From: Synechococcus sp. CB0101
GTDB taxonomy: Bacteria > Cyanobacteriota > Cyanobacteriia > PCC-6307 > Cyanobiaceae
Direction: 5' to 3'
Length of the DNA: 64,000 nt
NCBI RefSeq assembly: GCF_000179235.2
Contig: NZ_CP039373.1
Location: 1,581,860 to 1,645,859 of the forward strand
Under the pieces are notes generated by a model. It was not told the DNA's origin, ran no database searches, and was given only the letters and a program-made list of their open reading frames with translations. The position numbers were made by a program, and so were the translations under genes. Shown piece after piece: positions 37,441-47,327 of this stretch; position 1 is the first letter of the stretch; each line of letters starts with the position of its first letter.

Positions 37441-38418
37441 TCAGCTCGTGAGCAGGAAGCCATCCCGGAAGGCATCGCCCGGATCGCTGCCGCGTTTGAG
37501 GGCGGCTTCCACCTCCAGCAGTTGCCGCAGCAAGGCCAGGAACCGGGCCGGCTGACGGCCGCGAATCTGTTTGCGCATCACATAGATGCGTTTGGGGTTG
37601 CCAATGCCGGCGGCCTTGGCGATGGCATTCACATCGCTTTCGCCCTGTTGATCCAGCAGGCTCACCCACAGCCAGCCGCGGATCTGCCCACAAAGGGTGG
37701 CCACGATCCGCAGCGCTGGCTCATTGGCCTCCAGCAGGGCATCCACCAAGGCCACGGCTTCGGCGGGCTTGCCGGCGAGCAGGGCATCGCCCACCTGGAG
37801 GGCGTTGGTGGCGTGGCTGCCCACCAGGGCTTCGACGGCCGCGGTGGTGATCGCTTGTGCGCCCACATAGAGGGCCAGCTTCTCCAGCTCGCTCGCCAGG
37901 CGGGCGCTGTCGCTGCCGATCGCTTCGCTGAGGGCTTCGGCCGCTGCTGGCTCGAGCTGCAGCCCCAACTCCCGGGCGGTGCGCTGAACCAGCTCCACCT
38001 GGCCGGCGCCATCCCACACGGCCGGCAGCTGAAAGCTTTGCTCCTTGGCTTCGCCAGCCTTGACGAGCTTCTGCAGCGCTTTGGTGGTGCGCAGGCGGCC
38101 ATCCGGTTTGCCACTGTTCACCAGCAGCAGATGGCAGTTGTCGGGGATCAGGGCCAGTGAGGCCTCCAGCTGCTCCGCCAGCTCAGCTGGGCACTGGTTG
38201 CAGAAGGGACTGCGCTGCAGCACCACCACTCGATCGCCGCCGCCGAAGGGTGGTGTGCGCGCCTCTTCGAGGGCTTGCGTGGCCTGGCTGGTGTCGTTGC
38301 CATCGAGGCGGGCCAAGTTGATGCTCTGCCAGGCCGGATCGGTGTGCTCACGGATAAGGGTGTCCACCGCCCGGGTGCGGGCTGCTTCGTCGTCGCCCCA
38401 GAGCAAATGGATGGGCAT
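37441..38418 (-). CDS. holA: DNA polymerase III delta subunit
   Basis: The ATG at 38418 gives 325 aa starting MPIHLLWGDDEAARTRAV, the normal HolA opening; longer frames run into the upstream gene. Helical clamp-loader features include NCHLLLVNSGKPDGRLRTTK, LASELEKLALYVG and the C-terminal ARFLALLRQLLEVEAALKRG. Delta opens the beta clamp within the clamp loader. Its start touches the stop of the antitoxin-PIN fusion gene (one shared base), suggesting coupled translation. Confidence 0.9.
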   Translation of the reverse strand: MPIHLLWGDDEAARTRAVDTLIREHTDPAWQSINLARLDGNDTSQATQALEEARTPPFGGGDRVVVLQRSPFCNQCPAELAEQLEASLALIPDNCHLLLVNSGKPDGRLRTTKALQKLVKAGEAKEQSFQLPAVWDGAGQVELVQRTARELGLQLEPAAAEALSEAIGSDSARLASELEKLALYVGAQAITTAAVEALVGSHATNALQVGDALLAGKPAEAVALVDALLEANEPALRIVATLCGQIRGWLWVSLLDQQGESDVNAIAKAAGIGNPKRIYVMRKQIRGRQPARFLALLRQLLEVEAALKRGSDPGDAFRDGFLLTS

Positions 38419-39152
38419 CAGAGGCGCAGGGCGCTGAGCACCGGGTGCTGGCCAGTCTGGGCGAGGGCGGGGTGATCGGTCACCAACACGGCCGCTTCCG
38501 AAGCGATGGCGGTGGCGAGTTCCAGGGCTTGGATCGCTTCGAGCTGCGGTTCCTGGCGCTGCAGGCGCGCTGCGGCGAGTACGAGGGCACCATCCGCGGG
38601 TACCTGCCTCCATTGCTGGGGGTTGGTGAAGGCGGTGGCATAGCGCTGTGTCAGGACTTCATCCCCTTGCGCCAGCGGACCCTCCAAGACCCGCGCCAGG
38701 CTCACGCTGCTGATCACCCCCTGCCAGGTGCCCTGGGCGATGCCTTGCATGATCGGTTTCAGGTATTTGCCGGTCCCCTTGGCATCCGCCAGGAAGGCCA
38801 CCAGCGCTGATCCATCCAGGGCGATCCGACTGCCCCGCACCAGCTGTCCTGGGCTGAAGGCGTTGGGGGTCTCGAGGGGTTGAACGAGGTTCGGAGCCGT
38901 GGCAGCGGGTCTGGCGGGGTGCCGCTGGTTCGGATCCCAGCAGCCTCGGCCGCTGCCCTGCAGGGTCATCAGGCCTTGGATTTGGCGTTGGCGCTCCAGG
39001 GGATCGTTGGGCGGCTGGCCACCGATGGGCACCAGAGCGGCCATGGGCTTTTTGTGCCGCTGGATCACAAACGCCTCACCAGCGGATGCGCGTTCCAACA
39101 GCTCCGGCAGGCGACGGCGCGCTTCTTCAACGCCCAGGGGGGTGTCCTGCAT
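38418..39152 (-). CDS. Phd/YefM-like antitoxin fused to PIN-like domain
   Basis: A 244-aa single chain. Residues 1-45 (LGVEEARRRLPELLERASAG, then EAFVIQRHKKPMAALVPI) match a Phd/YefM antitoxin fold. A Pro-rich linker (about 46-105) follows, and residues 108-244 look like a PIN nuclease (RIALDGSALVAFLADAKG, ALELATAIASEAAVLVTDHP). Of the usual PIN acidic residues, Asp113, Glu157 and Asp226 have plausible counterparts, but the third is replaced by Gln208. This gives a fused toxin-antitoxin or a domesticated derivative with reduced activity. It is coupled to holA downstream and divergent from cobH. Confidence 0.65.
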   Translation of the reverse strand: MQDTPLGVEEARRRLPELLERASAGEAFVIQRHKKPMAALVPIGGQPPNDPLERQRQIQGLMTLQGSGRGCWDPNQRHPARPAATAPNLVQPLETPNAFSPGQLVRGSRIALDGSALVAFLADAKGTGKYLKPIMQGIAQGTWQGVISSVSLARVLEGPLAQGDEVLTQRYATAFTNPQQWRQVPADGALVLAAARLQRQEPQLEAIQALELATAIASEAAVLVTDHPALAQTGQHPVLSALRL

Positions 39153-39281
39153 CGTTCACGCCGTGTTCAGGGTTCTGTACAGACGGTACGAAAGAAGGAG
39201 AACGTTGCTGATTGGGCCGGTCAGTCCTCCAAGTGCTCAGCGAACGATCAAGCTGCCTGGATCTCTCTGGGAGGCTCCGGT

Positions 39282-39950
39282 GTGGCTGAGGCCCGGGCCA
39301 GCTTTGACCATCCGATCTTCAGCGAGAGCATTCGGCTGATTCGTGCCGCCCTGGCGGATACCGCTTTCAGCCTCGAGCGTTGGTCTCCCGTGGAGCAAGA
39401 CGTGCTGCTGCGTCTGATCCACAGCAGCGGTGATCTGACCCTCGCCAACGACGTGCACTTCTCAGAAGGGGCCTGTGTTGCTGGTCTTCAGGCGTTGGCA
39501 GCTGGCGCTGCGATCCTCACGGACACCGCCATGGCGGCCGCTGCTGTGGCTCCGATGGCTGGGCGCACCTTTGGTAACGCCGTGCACAGCGTGCTGGATT
39601 GGGCGCCCTCTCAAGCACCCGAGGGCAGCACCCGAGCCGCTGCTGGCATGGCTGAGGCGTTGCAGGCCCATCCAGTTGCCGTGGTGTTGATCGGCAGTGC
39701 GCCAACGGCTTTGGAGCTGTTGTTGGAGCAGGTGGCTGCGGGGCAATCGGCGCCACCGGCGTTGGTGATCGGTATGCCGGTGGGGTTTGTGGGGGTGGCC
39801 GAGAGCAAGCGCCACCTGGCGCAAAGCGCCTTACCCCAAATCCGCCTGGAGGGCAGCCGAGGGGGAGCGAGTTTGGTGGGTGCTGCCGTGAACGCCTTGC
39901 TGCGGCGGGCTTGGCTCGAGCCGGTGTTCAGCGGACAGCGCAGGCCTTGA
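39282..39950 (+). CDS. cobH: Precorrin-8X methylmutase
   Basis: The GTG at 39282 gives 222 aa, the family's usual size; the longer open frame runs into the divergent gene and is not used. Landmarks are FDHPIFSESIRLIRAAL with the conserved histidine, LANDVHFSEGACVAGLQALA, ILTDTAMAAAAV and VIGMPVGFVGVAESK. CobH/CbiC moves the C-11 methyl to C-12 to form hydrogenobyrinate/cobyrinate in cobalamin synthesis. QueG in the same window is a cobalamin-dependent enzyme. No cobalamin riboswitch was seen upstream. Confidence 0.93.
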   Translation: MAEARASFDHPIFSESIRLIRAALADTAFSLERWSPVEQDVLLRLIHSSGDLTLANDVHFSEGACVAGLQALAAGAAILTDTAMAAAAVAPMAGRTFGNAVHSVLDWAPSQAPEGSTRAAAGMAEALQAHPVAVVLIGSAPTALELLLEQVAAGQSAPPALVIGMPVGFVGVAESKRHLAQSALPQIRLEGSRGGASLVGAAVNALLRRAWLEPVFSGQRRP

Positions 39951-39978
39951 TAATGGGCGTCTGAATGATTGAGTTGCG

Positions 39979-41937
39979 GTGAGTCGCGGATTTCAGCCCA
40001 GCCGCAAGATTCGAGAGCGTTCAACACCAACAGGTTTGGCTGAACTTCAGCAACTGGTTCAACACCATGCCGCTGGCCAGTTAACCGATCCCTTATCGGC
40101 TTATCGTGATCTACAGGATCGCGGAGTTCAGCATCCCGTTCTTGCTTTCAATCTGGCTCAGCTGGAGTTCGCAGCCGGTGAGCTTGAGCGTGCTGATCAT
40201 TGCCTGGATCAGACTCTCAAGATGCAATCGGATCTCGCAGTCGCTTGGGCTCTGCGCGGAACCATAAAGCGCCGCCTCGGTGAAATTCAAGCAGCGTTGG
40301 AGTGTTTGCAGAGAGCGCTCGAGCTGGATGAACATCAATTTCCAGCATGGCTTACCTTGTCGGTTTTATTCCATGATCAAGGAAGCTATCTGGAGGCGAT
40401 CAAGGCCTCGACGCGCGCCCTCGATCTGCAATCGGATTCAGCGGCAGCGCATGCGAACCATTCGATGATTCTTCTGGCGCTTGGTCAGAGTTCTGAGGCT
40501 GAGCATCATGCTCGTTTATCCGTTCAGAACGATGCTGAGCTGCCAGAAGCATTTCTCAACTTAGGAAATGCCTTGCATGCGCAGGAGCGTTGGGATGATG
40601 CGATTCAGGCACTTCAAGAGGCGATTCGTCTGAGGCCTCTCTTTGCGCCTGCACTCTCCAGCCTGGGTAATGCACTGCGCGCCAAGGATCAGTTGTTGGA
40701 GGCAGAGGAGATGTTTCGGAGATCGATGGAAGCTGAGCCAAGCTACTTTCAGGCTTATTCCAACCTCGCCATTACTCAGAGAGCCCTTGGACAGCTGGAT
40801 CAGGCTCTCGACACTGCCCTCAAAGCACTTGAGTTAGCGCCCGATCATGCCGACGTGCATAGCAATTTGGGAGTGATTTGCCATGAGCGTGGGGAATGGG
40901 GAGAGGCTGAGGCGGCCTTGCGACGTTCTCTGGAGTTAGCGCCCGATCATGCTGAATCCCATTTCAGCTTGGCCTCAATCCTGCTTCAGCAGGGTGATTA
41001 TGAGCAGGGCTGGCTTGAGTATGAATGGCGTTTCACTCACAATGCACGTCATCCAATCGTGCGCGAGGTCAGTGATCGACCTCGCTGGTTAGGACCTCAA
41101 CAGCAATCTCATGTTCAGCAAATCGTTTTGTTGCATGAACAGGGTCTGGGTGACAGTTTTCAATTCATTCGGTTTGCACCCTTGCTAAGCGCCTATGCCA
41201 AGAGCGTTGTGTTCACGTGTCCAAAGCCGTTGATGGCGTTGTTTGCCTCATCCGGCTTGGTGGATGAGGTACTGCCGATCGATGTGGATTCAGAGCAACT
41301 GTCGCGTGATGCCGTCTGGTTGCCGTTGATGAGCCTGCCGGCGGTGCTTGGGCTTTCGGAATCCAGTTTCGGTGAAGCGATTCCTTATCTGCCTGTTGAT
41401 GGAGAGCGGGTCAAGTTCTGGCGGAAGAAGCTCGATTCTTGCTGTTGTCTGATTGCTTTGAACTGGCAGGGAAATCCTGAGCACGAAAAAACAACGTCTC
41501 GCGGGCGTTCTATTCCGCTCGAAGCATTTGCTCCTTTGGCCATGCTGCCCGGTGTTCGCTTCATCTCCCTCCAGAAAGGATACGGATCTGAGCAGCTAGC
41601 CACCTGTAGTTTCAAGGAACAGTTTGTGTCGTGCCAGGACGAGATTGACGCCGCTTGGGATTTCGAAGATGCCGCAGCGTTGATGGCTTGCTCCGATCTG
41701 GTGATCAGCTCGGATACCTCCGCTGCCCATTTGGCAGGAGCGGTGGGAGCCCGGTTGTGGATGCCACTGAAACGGGTCCCTGAGTGGCGCTGGGGCACCG
41801 GCGGCTCCACCAGCCCTTGGTATCCAACCGCCACCCTGTTTCGCCAGGAGCGCGACGGTGATTGGTCGGTCCCAGTTCAGGCGATGCGACAAGATTTGGA
41901 GCTTGAGATACTGGCTGCTTCGGAGCGCGCAAGCTGA
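39979..41937 (+). CDS. TPR-containing glycosyltransferase
   Basis: A 652-aa protein. About ten tetratricopeptide units fill residues 15-350 (for example AEAFLNLGNALHAQERWDDA-like repeats at roughly 34-residue spacing). A glycosyltransferase-type domain follows: VLLHEQGLGDSFQFIRFAPL, then ALNWQGNPEHEKTTSRGRS and SDLVISSDTSAAHLAGAVGA, as in GT9/GT41-like proteins of cyanobacteria. It probably glycosylates a protein or surface glycan in the cytoplasm. The start is a GTG. Its stop overlaps the next gene's ATG by one base (TGATG). Confidence 0.82.
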   Translation: MSRGFQPSRKIRERSTPTGLAELQQLVQHHAAGQLTDPLSAYRDLQDRGVQHPVLAFNLAQLEFAAGELERADHCLDQTLKMQSDLAVAWALRGTIKRRLGEIQAALECLQRALELDEHQFPAWLTLSVLFHDQGSYLEAIKASTRALDLQSDSAAAHANHSMILLALGQSSEAEHHARLSVQNDAELPEAFLNLGNALHAQERWDDAIQALQEAIRLRPLFAPALSSLGNALRAKDQLLEAEEMFRRSMEAEPSYFQAYSNLAITQRALGQLDQALDTALKALELAPDHADVHSNLGVICHERGEWGEAEAALRRSLELAPDHAESHFSLASILLQQGDYEQGWLEYEWRFTHNARHPIVREVSDRPRWLGPQQQSHVQQIVLLHEQGLGDSFQFIRFAPLLSAYAKSVVFTCPKPLMALFASSGLVDEVLPIDVDSEQLSRDAVWLPLMSLPAVLGLSESSFGEAIPYLPVDGERVKFWRKKLDSCCCLIALNWQGNPEHEKTTSRGRSIPLEAFAPLAMLPGVRFISLQKGYGSEQLATCSFKEQFVSCQDEIDAAWDFEDAAALMACSDLVISSDTSAAHLAGAVGARLWMPLKRVPEWRWGTGGSTSPWYPTATLFRQERDGDWSVPVQAMRQDLELEILAASERAS

Positions 41938-42329
41938 TGCCCCTGTTGATTCCGGCTTCGGTGGGTGAGCTGATCGACAAGATCACCATCCTCGAGATCA
42001 AGCAGCAGCGCATCGCCGATGCAGCCAAGCAGCTGAACATCAGTCGAGAGCTGCAGGCCTTGATGGCAGTGGTGGAGGAGCAGGAGCTGGGCTATCACTC
42101 CGGTGCTCTGGCAGAACTCGGTCAACAGCTTTCGGCTGTGAATCAGCAGCTTTGGGACATTGAAGACGACATTCGCGAATGTGAGCGTCAGGCGGATTTT
42201 GGGACTCGTTTTGTGGAGCTGGCCCGTGCTGTGTATCACCGCAACGATGAGCGTGCTGCCCTGAAGCGGCGCATCAATGAGCAGTGCGGTTCGGAGTTGG
42301 TGGAGGAGAAGTCCTACGCGGCTTACTGA
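41937..42329 (+). CDS. DUF6165 family protein
   Basis: A 130-aa helical protein beginning MPLLIPASVGELIDKITILE, a conserved opening of this small family. The rest is coiled-coil-like with many Gln/Glu residues and a conserved-looking RAVYHRNDERAALKRRINE. Members usually sit beside TPR or glycosyltransferase genes, as here, where translation is coupled to the upstream gene. Its stop codon abuts the mutS stop with no spacer (TGATCA). The function is unknown. Confidence 0.78.
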   Translation: MPLLIPASVGELIDKITILEIKQQRIADAAKQLNISRELQALMAVVEEQELGYHSGALAELGQQLSAVNQQLWDIEDDIRECERQADFGTRFVELARAVYHRNDERAALKRRINEQCGSELVEEKSYAAY

Positions 42330-45101
42330 TCAGGCGGCCGCTGGCCCCACCACTACATGGCTATTGGCCTCGATTCGCCCCAGCACCTGGCGGGCGCGCC
42401 GCACGACGGCTGGGGGTACACCGGCTAGCCGTGCCGCTTCAATGCCGTAGCTGCGGTTGGCGCCGCCGTTCACCACGCGGTGCAGGAAGCGCAGCTCTTC
42501 GCCGGTGTCTTCCACCAGCACTTGTGCATTGGCCACGTTGGGCAGTTGATCGGCCAGCTCATTGAGCTCGTGGTAGTGGGTGGCAAACACGCTGCGGGCG
42601 CCGATCTGGTCGGCCAGGTATTCCGCCACGGCCCAGGCGATCGAGAGGCCATCGAAGGTGGCGGTGCCGCGGCCGATCTCATCCAGCAACACCAGGGAGC
42701 GCTCCGTGGCGTGGTGAAGGATGTTGGCGGTTTCGGCCATCTCCACCATGAAGGTGGATTGGCCTGCGGCCAGATCGTCGCCGGCCCCCACCCGCGTGAA
42801 GATCCGATCGGTGATCCCCAGCCGGGCGCTCTGGGCTGGAATCCAGCTGCCGATCTGGGCCATCAGTTGCAGTAGGCCCGTTTGGCGCAGGTAACAGCTC
42901 TTGCCACTGGCATTGGGGCCAGTGAGCACGATCAGGTCGGGATGGCCAGTCGCTTGCGAGCCCGTGGCTGAACCGAGCTGGATGTTGTTCGGGGTGAAGG
43001 GTTCCTCCACCAGCAGTTGTTCCACAACCGGATGGCGGCCGGCTTCGATCTGAAGCACGCGCGCCTCCTGGCCTTCTGGATCAGTGAGTTCCGGTTTGCA
43101 GTAGCCGCTGGTGGCGGCCACCTCTGCCAGCGACGCGATCGCATCCAGTTCGGACACCAGCCGGGCGGCGGCGCGGATCGGGCCTGCTTGTTCGCCCACG
43201 CGGTTGCGGAGCTCGCAGAATAGTTGGTATTCCCGTTGGGCGGCCCGGGCTCGCAGCTGCAGGATGCGCCCCTCTCGGGCCTTGAGCTCGGGGGTGACGA
43301 AGCGCTCTTCGTTCGCCAGCGTTTGGCGGCGGATCCAGTGCTCCGGCACGCTGCGGGCCTTCGCCCTGCTCACCGCCAGGAAGTAGCCAAAGGTGCGGTG
43401 GTATTGCAGCTTGAGGGTGTTGATGCCGCTGGCGCTGCGCTCGGCGGCCTCCTGCTCGGTGAGCCAGGCCTCCTGGTCGTCGAGTTGGTTGCGCAGTCCA
43501 TCGAGCTGGGTATCGACGCCGTCGTGAATCAGGCCCCCTTCCGTGAGGCTCAGGGGCGGGGTATCGAGCAGCTGGTGGCGCAGTTCAGCGGCGAGGGCAT
43601 CGAGTTCGGGCCAAGAGCGCGCCAGGGCTGAGAGCGGCGGGCTTGTGGCTGCGGCGGCGCTGATCTGGCTGGCCAGCTGCGGCAGCCGCTCCAGGCCATC
43701 GGCGAGGGCCACCAGGTCACGGGCTGAGGCGCTGCCCGCGCCCGCTCGGCCGGCCAGCCGCTCTAGATCCCCCATGGGGCGCAGCAGCCGGCGCAGGCCC
43801 AGCCGCAGCCGGCGGTTGTGAACCAGCTCGCTCACGCCGTCTTGCCGGGACAGGATTGCGATCCGGTCCACCAGTGGCGCTTCAATCCAGCGGCGCAGGC
43901 AGCGACCGCCCATGGCGGTGTGGGTTCGATCCAGGGCCCAGAGCAGGGAGCCCTGCAGCCCGCCGTTTAGCTGGGTGCGGGTGAGCTCAAGGTTGCGCCG
44001 GGTGGCGGCATCGAGCACCAGCTGATCGCCCGCCTGCCAGGTGGTGGGCAGCTCCAGGGGCACCGCGCTGCCGGGTTGGGTGTCGTCGAGATAGCGGAGT
44101 AAACCGCCGGCGGCTCTCATCCCCAGGGGCATCTCGCCGAGCCCGAGGCCATCGAGGCTGGCCAGCCGGAAGCGCTCCAGCAGTGCCACCCGCGCTTCCT
44201 CGGCGCTGAACGGTGTGCGGGGCAGGGGGGTGAGCCTTAGCGCATCTGGACACCAGGCGGGCTCGCCGTCGCCCGGCCACAGCACCTCCGCGGCATCCAC
44301 CTGCAGCAGCTCCTGGTGGAGTTGATCGCTGCCGTCGCGTTCGGTCACGCGGAATTCGCCGGTGCTCACATCGGCCACCGCCAGCCCCCAGCGCGACTGC
44401 TCACACAACACGGCGCAGAGCCAGTTGTTGCGGCGAGCGCTGAGCAGCCCCTCCTCGAGCACAGTGCCCGGGGTGAGCACCCTTGTGATTTCGCGTTTGA
44501 GCAGGGCACCCTTGGCGGGCGTGGTTTCCACCTGATCGCAGAGGGCCACGCTCAGGCCGCGGCTCACCAGTTCGGCGCAATAGCGCTCGGCGGCGTGATG
44601 GGGGATGCCCGCCATGGGCACGCGTCCGACAGCCTTGCCGCCCTCCTTGCCGGTGAGGGTGAGCTCCAGCAGGCGCGAGAGCTGGATGGCGTCTTCAAAG
44701 AAGCACTCAAAAAAGTCGCCCAGGCGGTAGAGCAGCACCCGCTCGGGATGGGCGGCTTTGAGCTCCACGTAGTGGCGCAGCATCGGCGTGAGCTGCTCCG
44801 CTTCCACCAGGCTGTGGTGGTGCCAGGGGGGCAGGTCGGAGTCGGGGGTCTCGGCGCCTGGCGTTTCTGGGGTGGAGTCCTCGGCTGCTGCTGCTTGCGG
44901 TTGCTGGCGTTGCCGCGGCCGGCGGTTGGCGTCTTCGGTTAGGGCGGCTTCATCCAGTGGATCGCAGCTGGCTTCGCCGGTTGCAGCTGATCTCTGGCTT
45001 TCTTGTTGGCCCCGTTTTTGGGGCGCTGAATCAACGGGCTCGAGGCCGAACAGCGTTCCCTGCAGGGCCAGTTCCGGCTGCTGCGGGGAAGACGCGGTCA
45101 A
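42330..45101 (-). CDS. mutS: DNA mismatch repair protein MutS
   Basis: A 923-aa MutS1. A disordered ~95-residue N-terminal extension precedes the mismatch-binding domain ([20 protein letters not shown], then [10 protein letters not shown] with the Phe-x-Glu mismatch motif). The lever/clamp helices and the ATPase follow: Walker [15 protein letters not shown], Walker [17 protein letters not shown], and [12 protein letters not shown]-type [12 protein letters not shown]. It recognises mispairs and starts repair. It ends base-to-base with the convergent DUF6165 gene and is divergent from psbZ. Confidence 0.97.
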   Translation of the reverse strand: MTASSPQQPELALQGTLFGLEPVDSAPQKRGQQESQRSAATGEASCDPLDEAALTEDANRRPRQRQQPQAAAAEDSTPETPGAETPDSDLPPWHHHSLVEAEQLTPMLRHYVELKAAHPERVLLYRLGDFFECFFEDAIQLSRLLELTLTGKEGGKAVGRVPMAGIPHHAAERYCAELVSRGLSVALCDQVETTPAKGALLKREITRVLTPGTVLEEGLLSARRNNWLCAVLCEQSRWGLAVADVSTGEFRVTERDGSDQLHQELLQVDAAEVLWPGDGEPAWCPDALRLTPLPRTPFSAEEARVALLERFRLASLDGLGLGEMPLGMRAAGGLLRYLDDTQPGSAVPLELPTTWQAGDQLVLDAATRRNLELTRTQLNGGLQGSLLWALDRTHTAMGGRCLRRWIEAPLVDRIAILSRQDGVSELVHNRRLRLGLRRLLRPMGDLERLAGRAGAGSASARDLVALADGLERLPQLASQISAAAATSPPLSALARSWPELDALAAELRHQLLDTPPLSLTEGGLIHDGVDTQLDGLRNQLDDQEAWLTEQEAAERSASGINTLKLQYHRTFGYFLAVSRAKARSVPEHWIRRQTLANEERFVTPELKAREGRILQLRARAAQREYQLFCELRNRVGEQAGPIRAAARLVSELDAIASLAEVAATSGYCKPELTDPEGQEARVLQIEAGRHPVVEQLLVEEPFTPNNIQLGSATGSQATGHPDLIVLTGPNASGKSCYLRQTGLLQLMAQIGSWIPAQSARLGITDRIFTRVGAGDDLAAGQSTFMVEMAETANILHHATERSLVLLDEIGRGTATFDGLSIAWAVAEYLADQIGARSVFATHYHELNELADQLPNVANAQVLVEDTGEELRFLHRVVNGGANRSYGIEAARLAGVPPAVVRRARQVLGRIEANSHVVVGPAAA

Positions 45102-45247
45102 GGCTCAGGAGCGGGTGCCTGATCGTAGGTGGGCCGTTTTGGCGTTCACCGGCCACAACATGTGAAGGAACCCTCGCGCAGGCGCCGTTCGCCATGAACC
45201 CGCGTGGGAGAATCCCTCAACTGATCGGCCGGCGCCGCCGCTGTTCC

Positions 45248-45436
45248 ATGACGATCCTCAACACCCTCACGGTTCTGGCTTTGGTGGTGATGTCGTTCGC
45301 CCTGATAGTGGCCGTGCCCGTGCTCTACGCCAGCGAAGACACCAGTGGCCGCTCCAACCGCCTGATCCTGTTGGGTGGTCTCGCCTGGGTGGCTTTGGTG
45401 CTGGTGAACTGGGGCATGAGCTTCTTCGTAGTGTGA
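45248..45436 (+). CDS. psbZ: Photosystem II protein PsbZ (Ycf9)
   Basis: The ATG at 45248 gives a 62-aa protein, [20 protein letters not shown] then [20 protein letters not shown], with two transmembrane helices and the normal PsbZ length. The longer frame upstream is unrelated to the family. PsbZ stabilises the PSII core-antenna interface in the thylakoid membrane. The gene lies between divergent mutS and ribH, the usual picocyanobacterial order, and directly identifies the organism as photosynthetic. Confidence 0.96.
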   Translation: MTILNTLTVLALVVMSFALIVAVPVLYASEDTSGRSNRLILLGGLAWVALVLVNWGMSFFVV

Positions 45437-45458
45437 GACGAGTTCACGGCCAGTCCGC

Positions 45459-45938
45459 GTGACCGTTTTTGAAGGCCAGTTCGTTGGTTCCCAGTCGCTG
45501 CGCGTTGCGATTGTGGTGGCTCGCTTCAACGATCTGGTGACCGCCAAATTGCTGAGCGGCTGCCTCGATTGCCTATCGCGCCACGGCATCGACACCTCCG
45601 CCAGCAGCACCCAGCTCGATACGGCCTGGGTGCCCGGCAGCTTTGAGATTCCCCTGGTGGCACAGAAGCTGGCTGCCAGTGGTCGCTATCAAGTGGTGAT
45701 CACCCTGGGCGCTGTGATCCGTGGCGACACCCCTCATTTCGATGTTGTGGTGGCCGAGGTGAGCAAGGGTGTGGCTGCGGTGAGCCGTGACACCGGCGTT
45801 CCGGTGATCTTCGGTGTGCTTACCACCGACACCATGCAGCAGGCCCTTGAGCGCGCTGGCATCAAGAGCAACCTGGGCTGGAGCTACGGCCTGCAGGCGA
45901 TCGAGATGGGCAGCCTGATGGCAGCGTTGCCGGGCTGA
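45459..45938 (+). CDS. ribH: 6,7-dimethyl-8-ribityllumazine synthase
   Basis: A 159-aa lumazine synthase. Motifs are [49 protein letters not shown] (catalytic His in the TPHFD segment) and [17 protein letters not shown]. It condenses the ribityl-pyrimidine with 3,4-dihydroxy-2-butanone phosphate in riboflavin synthesis and assembles into capsid-like oligomers. The start is a GTG 22 bp after psbZ. The gene is convergent with the aspartic protease gene, one base apart. Confidence 0.95.
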   Translation: MTVFEGQFVGSQSLRVAIVVARFNDLVTAKLLSGCLDCLSRHGIDTSASSTQLDTAWVPGSFEIPLVAQKLAASGRYQVVITLGAVIRGDTPHFDVVVAEVSKGVAAVSRDTGVPVIFGVLTTDTMQQALERAGIKSNLGWSYGLQAIEMGSLMAALPG

Positions 45939-45939
45939 T

Positions 45940-46320
45940 TCACTTAGCCACGCTCAGTGGCAGGTTTGGATTGGCAGGGTTCACGCTGAGCTTCTGAAAC
46001 TGCGGTTGCAGCACAAGGTCCATGTCTTCCATGGGGATCGCTCCGAGTAACACCTCATCGCCGAGCACCATTGCGCCCGTGAAGCAGCGGCGGTTGGCGA
46101 AGCGCACCTCCACAGGGCCCATGTAGGGCACGCTGCGCCTGCGGCCATCAGCCAGCACCACCTCTCGGCGCTCCAGCTCCCTCAGCTGCAACTGCAGGGC
46201 CACATGCTCCGGGATGCAGAGGTGCACGGCGCCTGAGTCGGCGAGGGCGCTCACGTCCAGCCCCTGCACGTCTGGATTGCTGGGGTTCAGCAGTTGCACG
46301 CTGGCGTGGATCAAGCCCAT
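45940..46320 (-). CDS. Clan AA (retropepsin-like) aspartic protease
   Basis: Starting at the ATG at 46320 gives 126 aa (MGLIHASVQLLNPSNPDVQG), the common opening of this family; a longer frame from 46401 has unrelated residues. The active-site motif is ALADSGAVHLCIP (DSG in place of DTG). Further landmarks are RRSVPYMGPVEVRFANRRC and LLGAIPMEDMDLVLQP. One DSG motif in a small protein implies a homodimeric protease like retropepsin. The substrate is unknown. The gene is divergent from rfbA. Confidence 0.75.
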   Translation of the reverse strand: MGLIHASVQLLNPSNPDVQGLDVSALADSGAVHLCIPEHVALQLQLRELERREVVLADGRRRSVPYMGPVEVRFANRRCFTGAMVLGDEVLLGAIPMEDMDLVLQPQFQKLSVNPANPNLPLSVAK

Positions 46321-46430
46321 GGGTGCGATCTCCTGGAAACGTAGCTGGCTTTCAACCGTTGAATGCCACCACTGTTTCAGCGTGAAGTGGTAGACCTGCA
46401 TGCGACGATCCCTGCAGCAGCCACGCTTCG

Positions 46431-47327
46431 ATGAGCCAAGCGCGTAAGGGCATCATCCTGGCCGGCGGCAGTGGTACGCGTTTGCATCCGATCACCCAGG
46501 CGGTGAGCAAACAGCTGCTGCCGGTGTACGACAAGCCGATGATTTATTACCCGCTCAGCACATTGATGCTGGCGGGAATTCGCGAGGTGTTGATCATCAC
46601 CACGCCCCATGATCAAGCTGCGTTTCAGCGGTTGCTGGGGGATGGAGCGAGCTGGGGCATGGAGATCCGCTATGCCGTGCAGCCCAGCCCCGATGGCCTG
46701 GCTCAGGCGTTTTTGATCGGCGCCGAATTTCTGGCGGGGGCACCGGCGGCCCTGGTGTTGGGCGACAACCTCTTCCATGGCGACACTCAGCTCGGCAGCG
46801 GCGTGGTGTCGGCCGCAGCGGGTGCCACTGTTTTCGCTTATCCCGTGCGAGATCCCGAGCGCTACGGCGTGGTGGAGTTCGATGGCAGCGGCCGGGTGCT
46901 GAGCATCGAAGAGAAGCCAGCCCAGCCCAAATCGCGGTATGCCGTAACGGGCCTCTATTTCTATGACGATTCGGTGGTGGATCGGGCTCGCTGTGTGGTT
47001 CCTTCCGCTCGCGGCGAACTGGAGATCACCGATCTGAATCGTCAATACCTGGAGGAAGGCTTGCTGCAGGTGGAGCTGATGGGCCGCGGCATGGCCTGGC
47101 TTGATACCGGCACCTGCGACTCCCTGCACGAGGCCTCCAGCTACATCCGCACCCTTGAGCACCGTCAGAGCCTCAAGGTGGGTTGCCCAGAAGAGGTGGC
47201 CTGGCGGATGGGCTGGATCAGCGGCGAGCGGCTGAGCGAGCTGGCCCAGCCGCTGCGTAAAAGCGGCTACGGCGATTACCTGCTGCAGCTGTTGGAGCAG
47301 GATCAGTCACTGCCGCAGGTGCGCTGA
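46431..47327 (+). CDS. rfbA: Glucose-1-phosphate thymidylyltransferase
   Basis: A 298-aa RmlA. The signature [22 protein letters not shown] appears (shortened here), with [20 protein letters not shown] and [10 protein letters not shown]. It makes dTDP-glucose, the first step to dTDP-L-rhamnose. It is the first gene of a rightward cluster with rfbC (start overlaps the stop) and rfbD. No rfbB (dehydratase) is present in the window and must be elsewhere. Confidence 0.96.
   Translation: MSQARKGIILAGGSGTRLHPITQAVSKQLLPVYDKPMIYYPLSTLMLAGIREVLIITTPHDQAAFQRLLGDGASWGMEIRYAVQPSPDGLAQAFLIGAEFLAGAPAALVLGDNLFHGDTQLGSGVVSAAAGATVFAYPVRDPERYGVVEFDGSGRVLSIEEKPAQPKSRYAVTGLYFYDDSVVDRARCVVPSARGELEITDLNRQYLEEGLLQVELMGRGMAWLDTGTCDSLHEASSYIRTLEHRQSLKVGCPEEVAWRMGWISGERLSELAQPLRKSGYGDYLLQLLEQDQSLPQVR

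Noticed and set aside
38880-39281. Longer N-terminus of the cobH frame
   Set aside because: The extra 134 residues overlap the divergent antitoxin-PIN gene and do not resemble CobH. The GTG at 39282 gives the normal family length.
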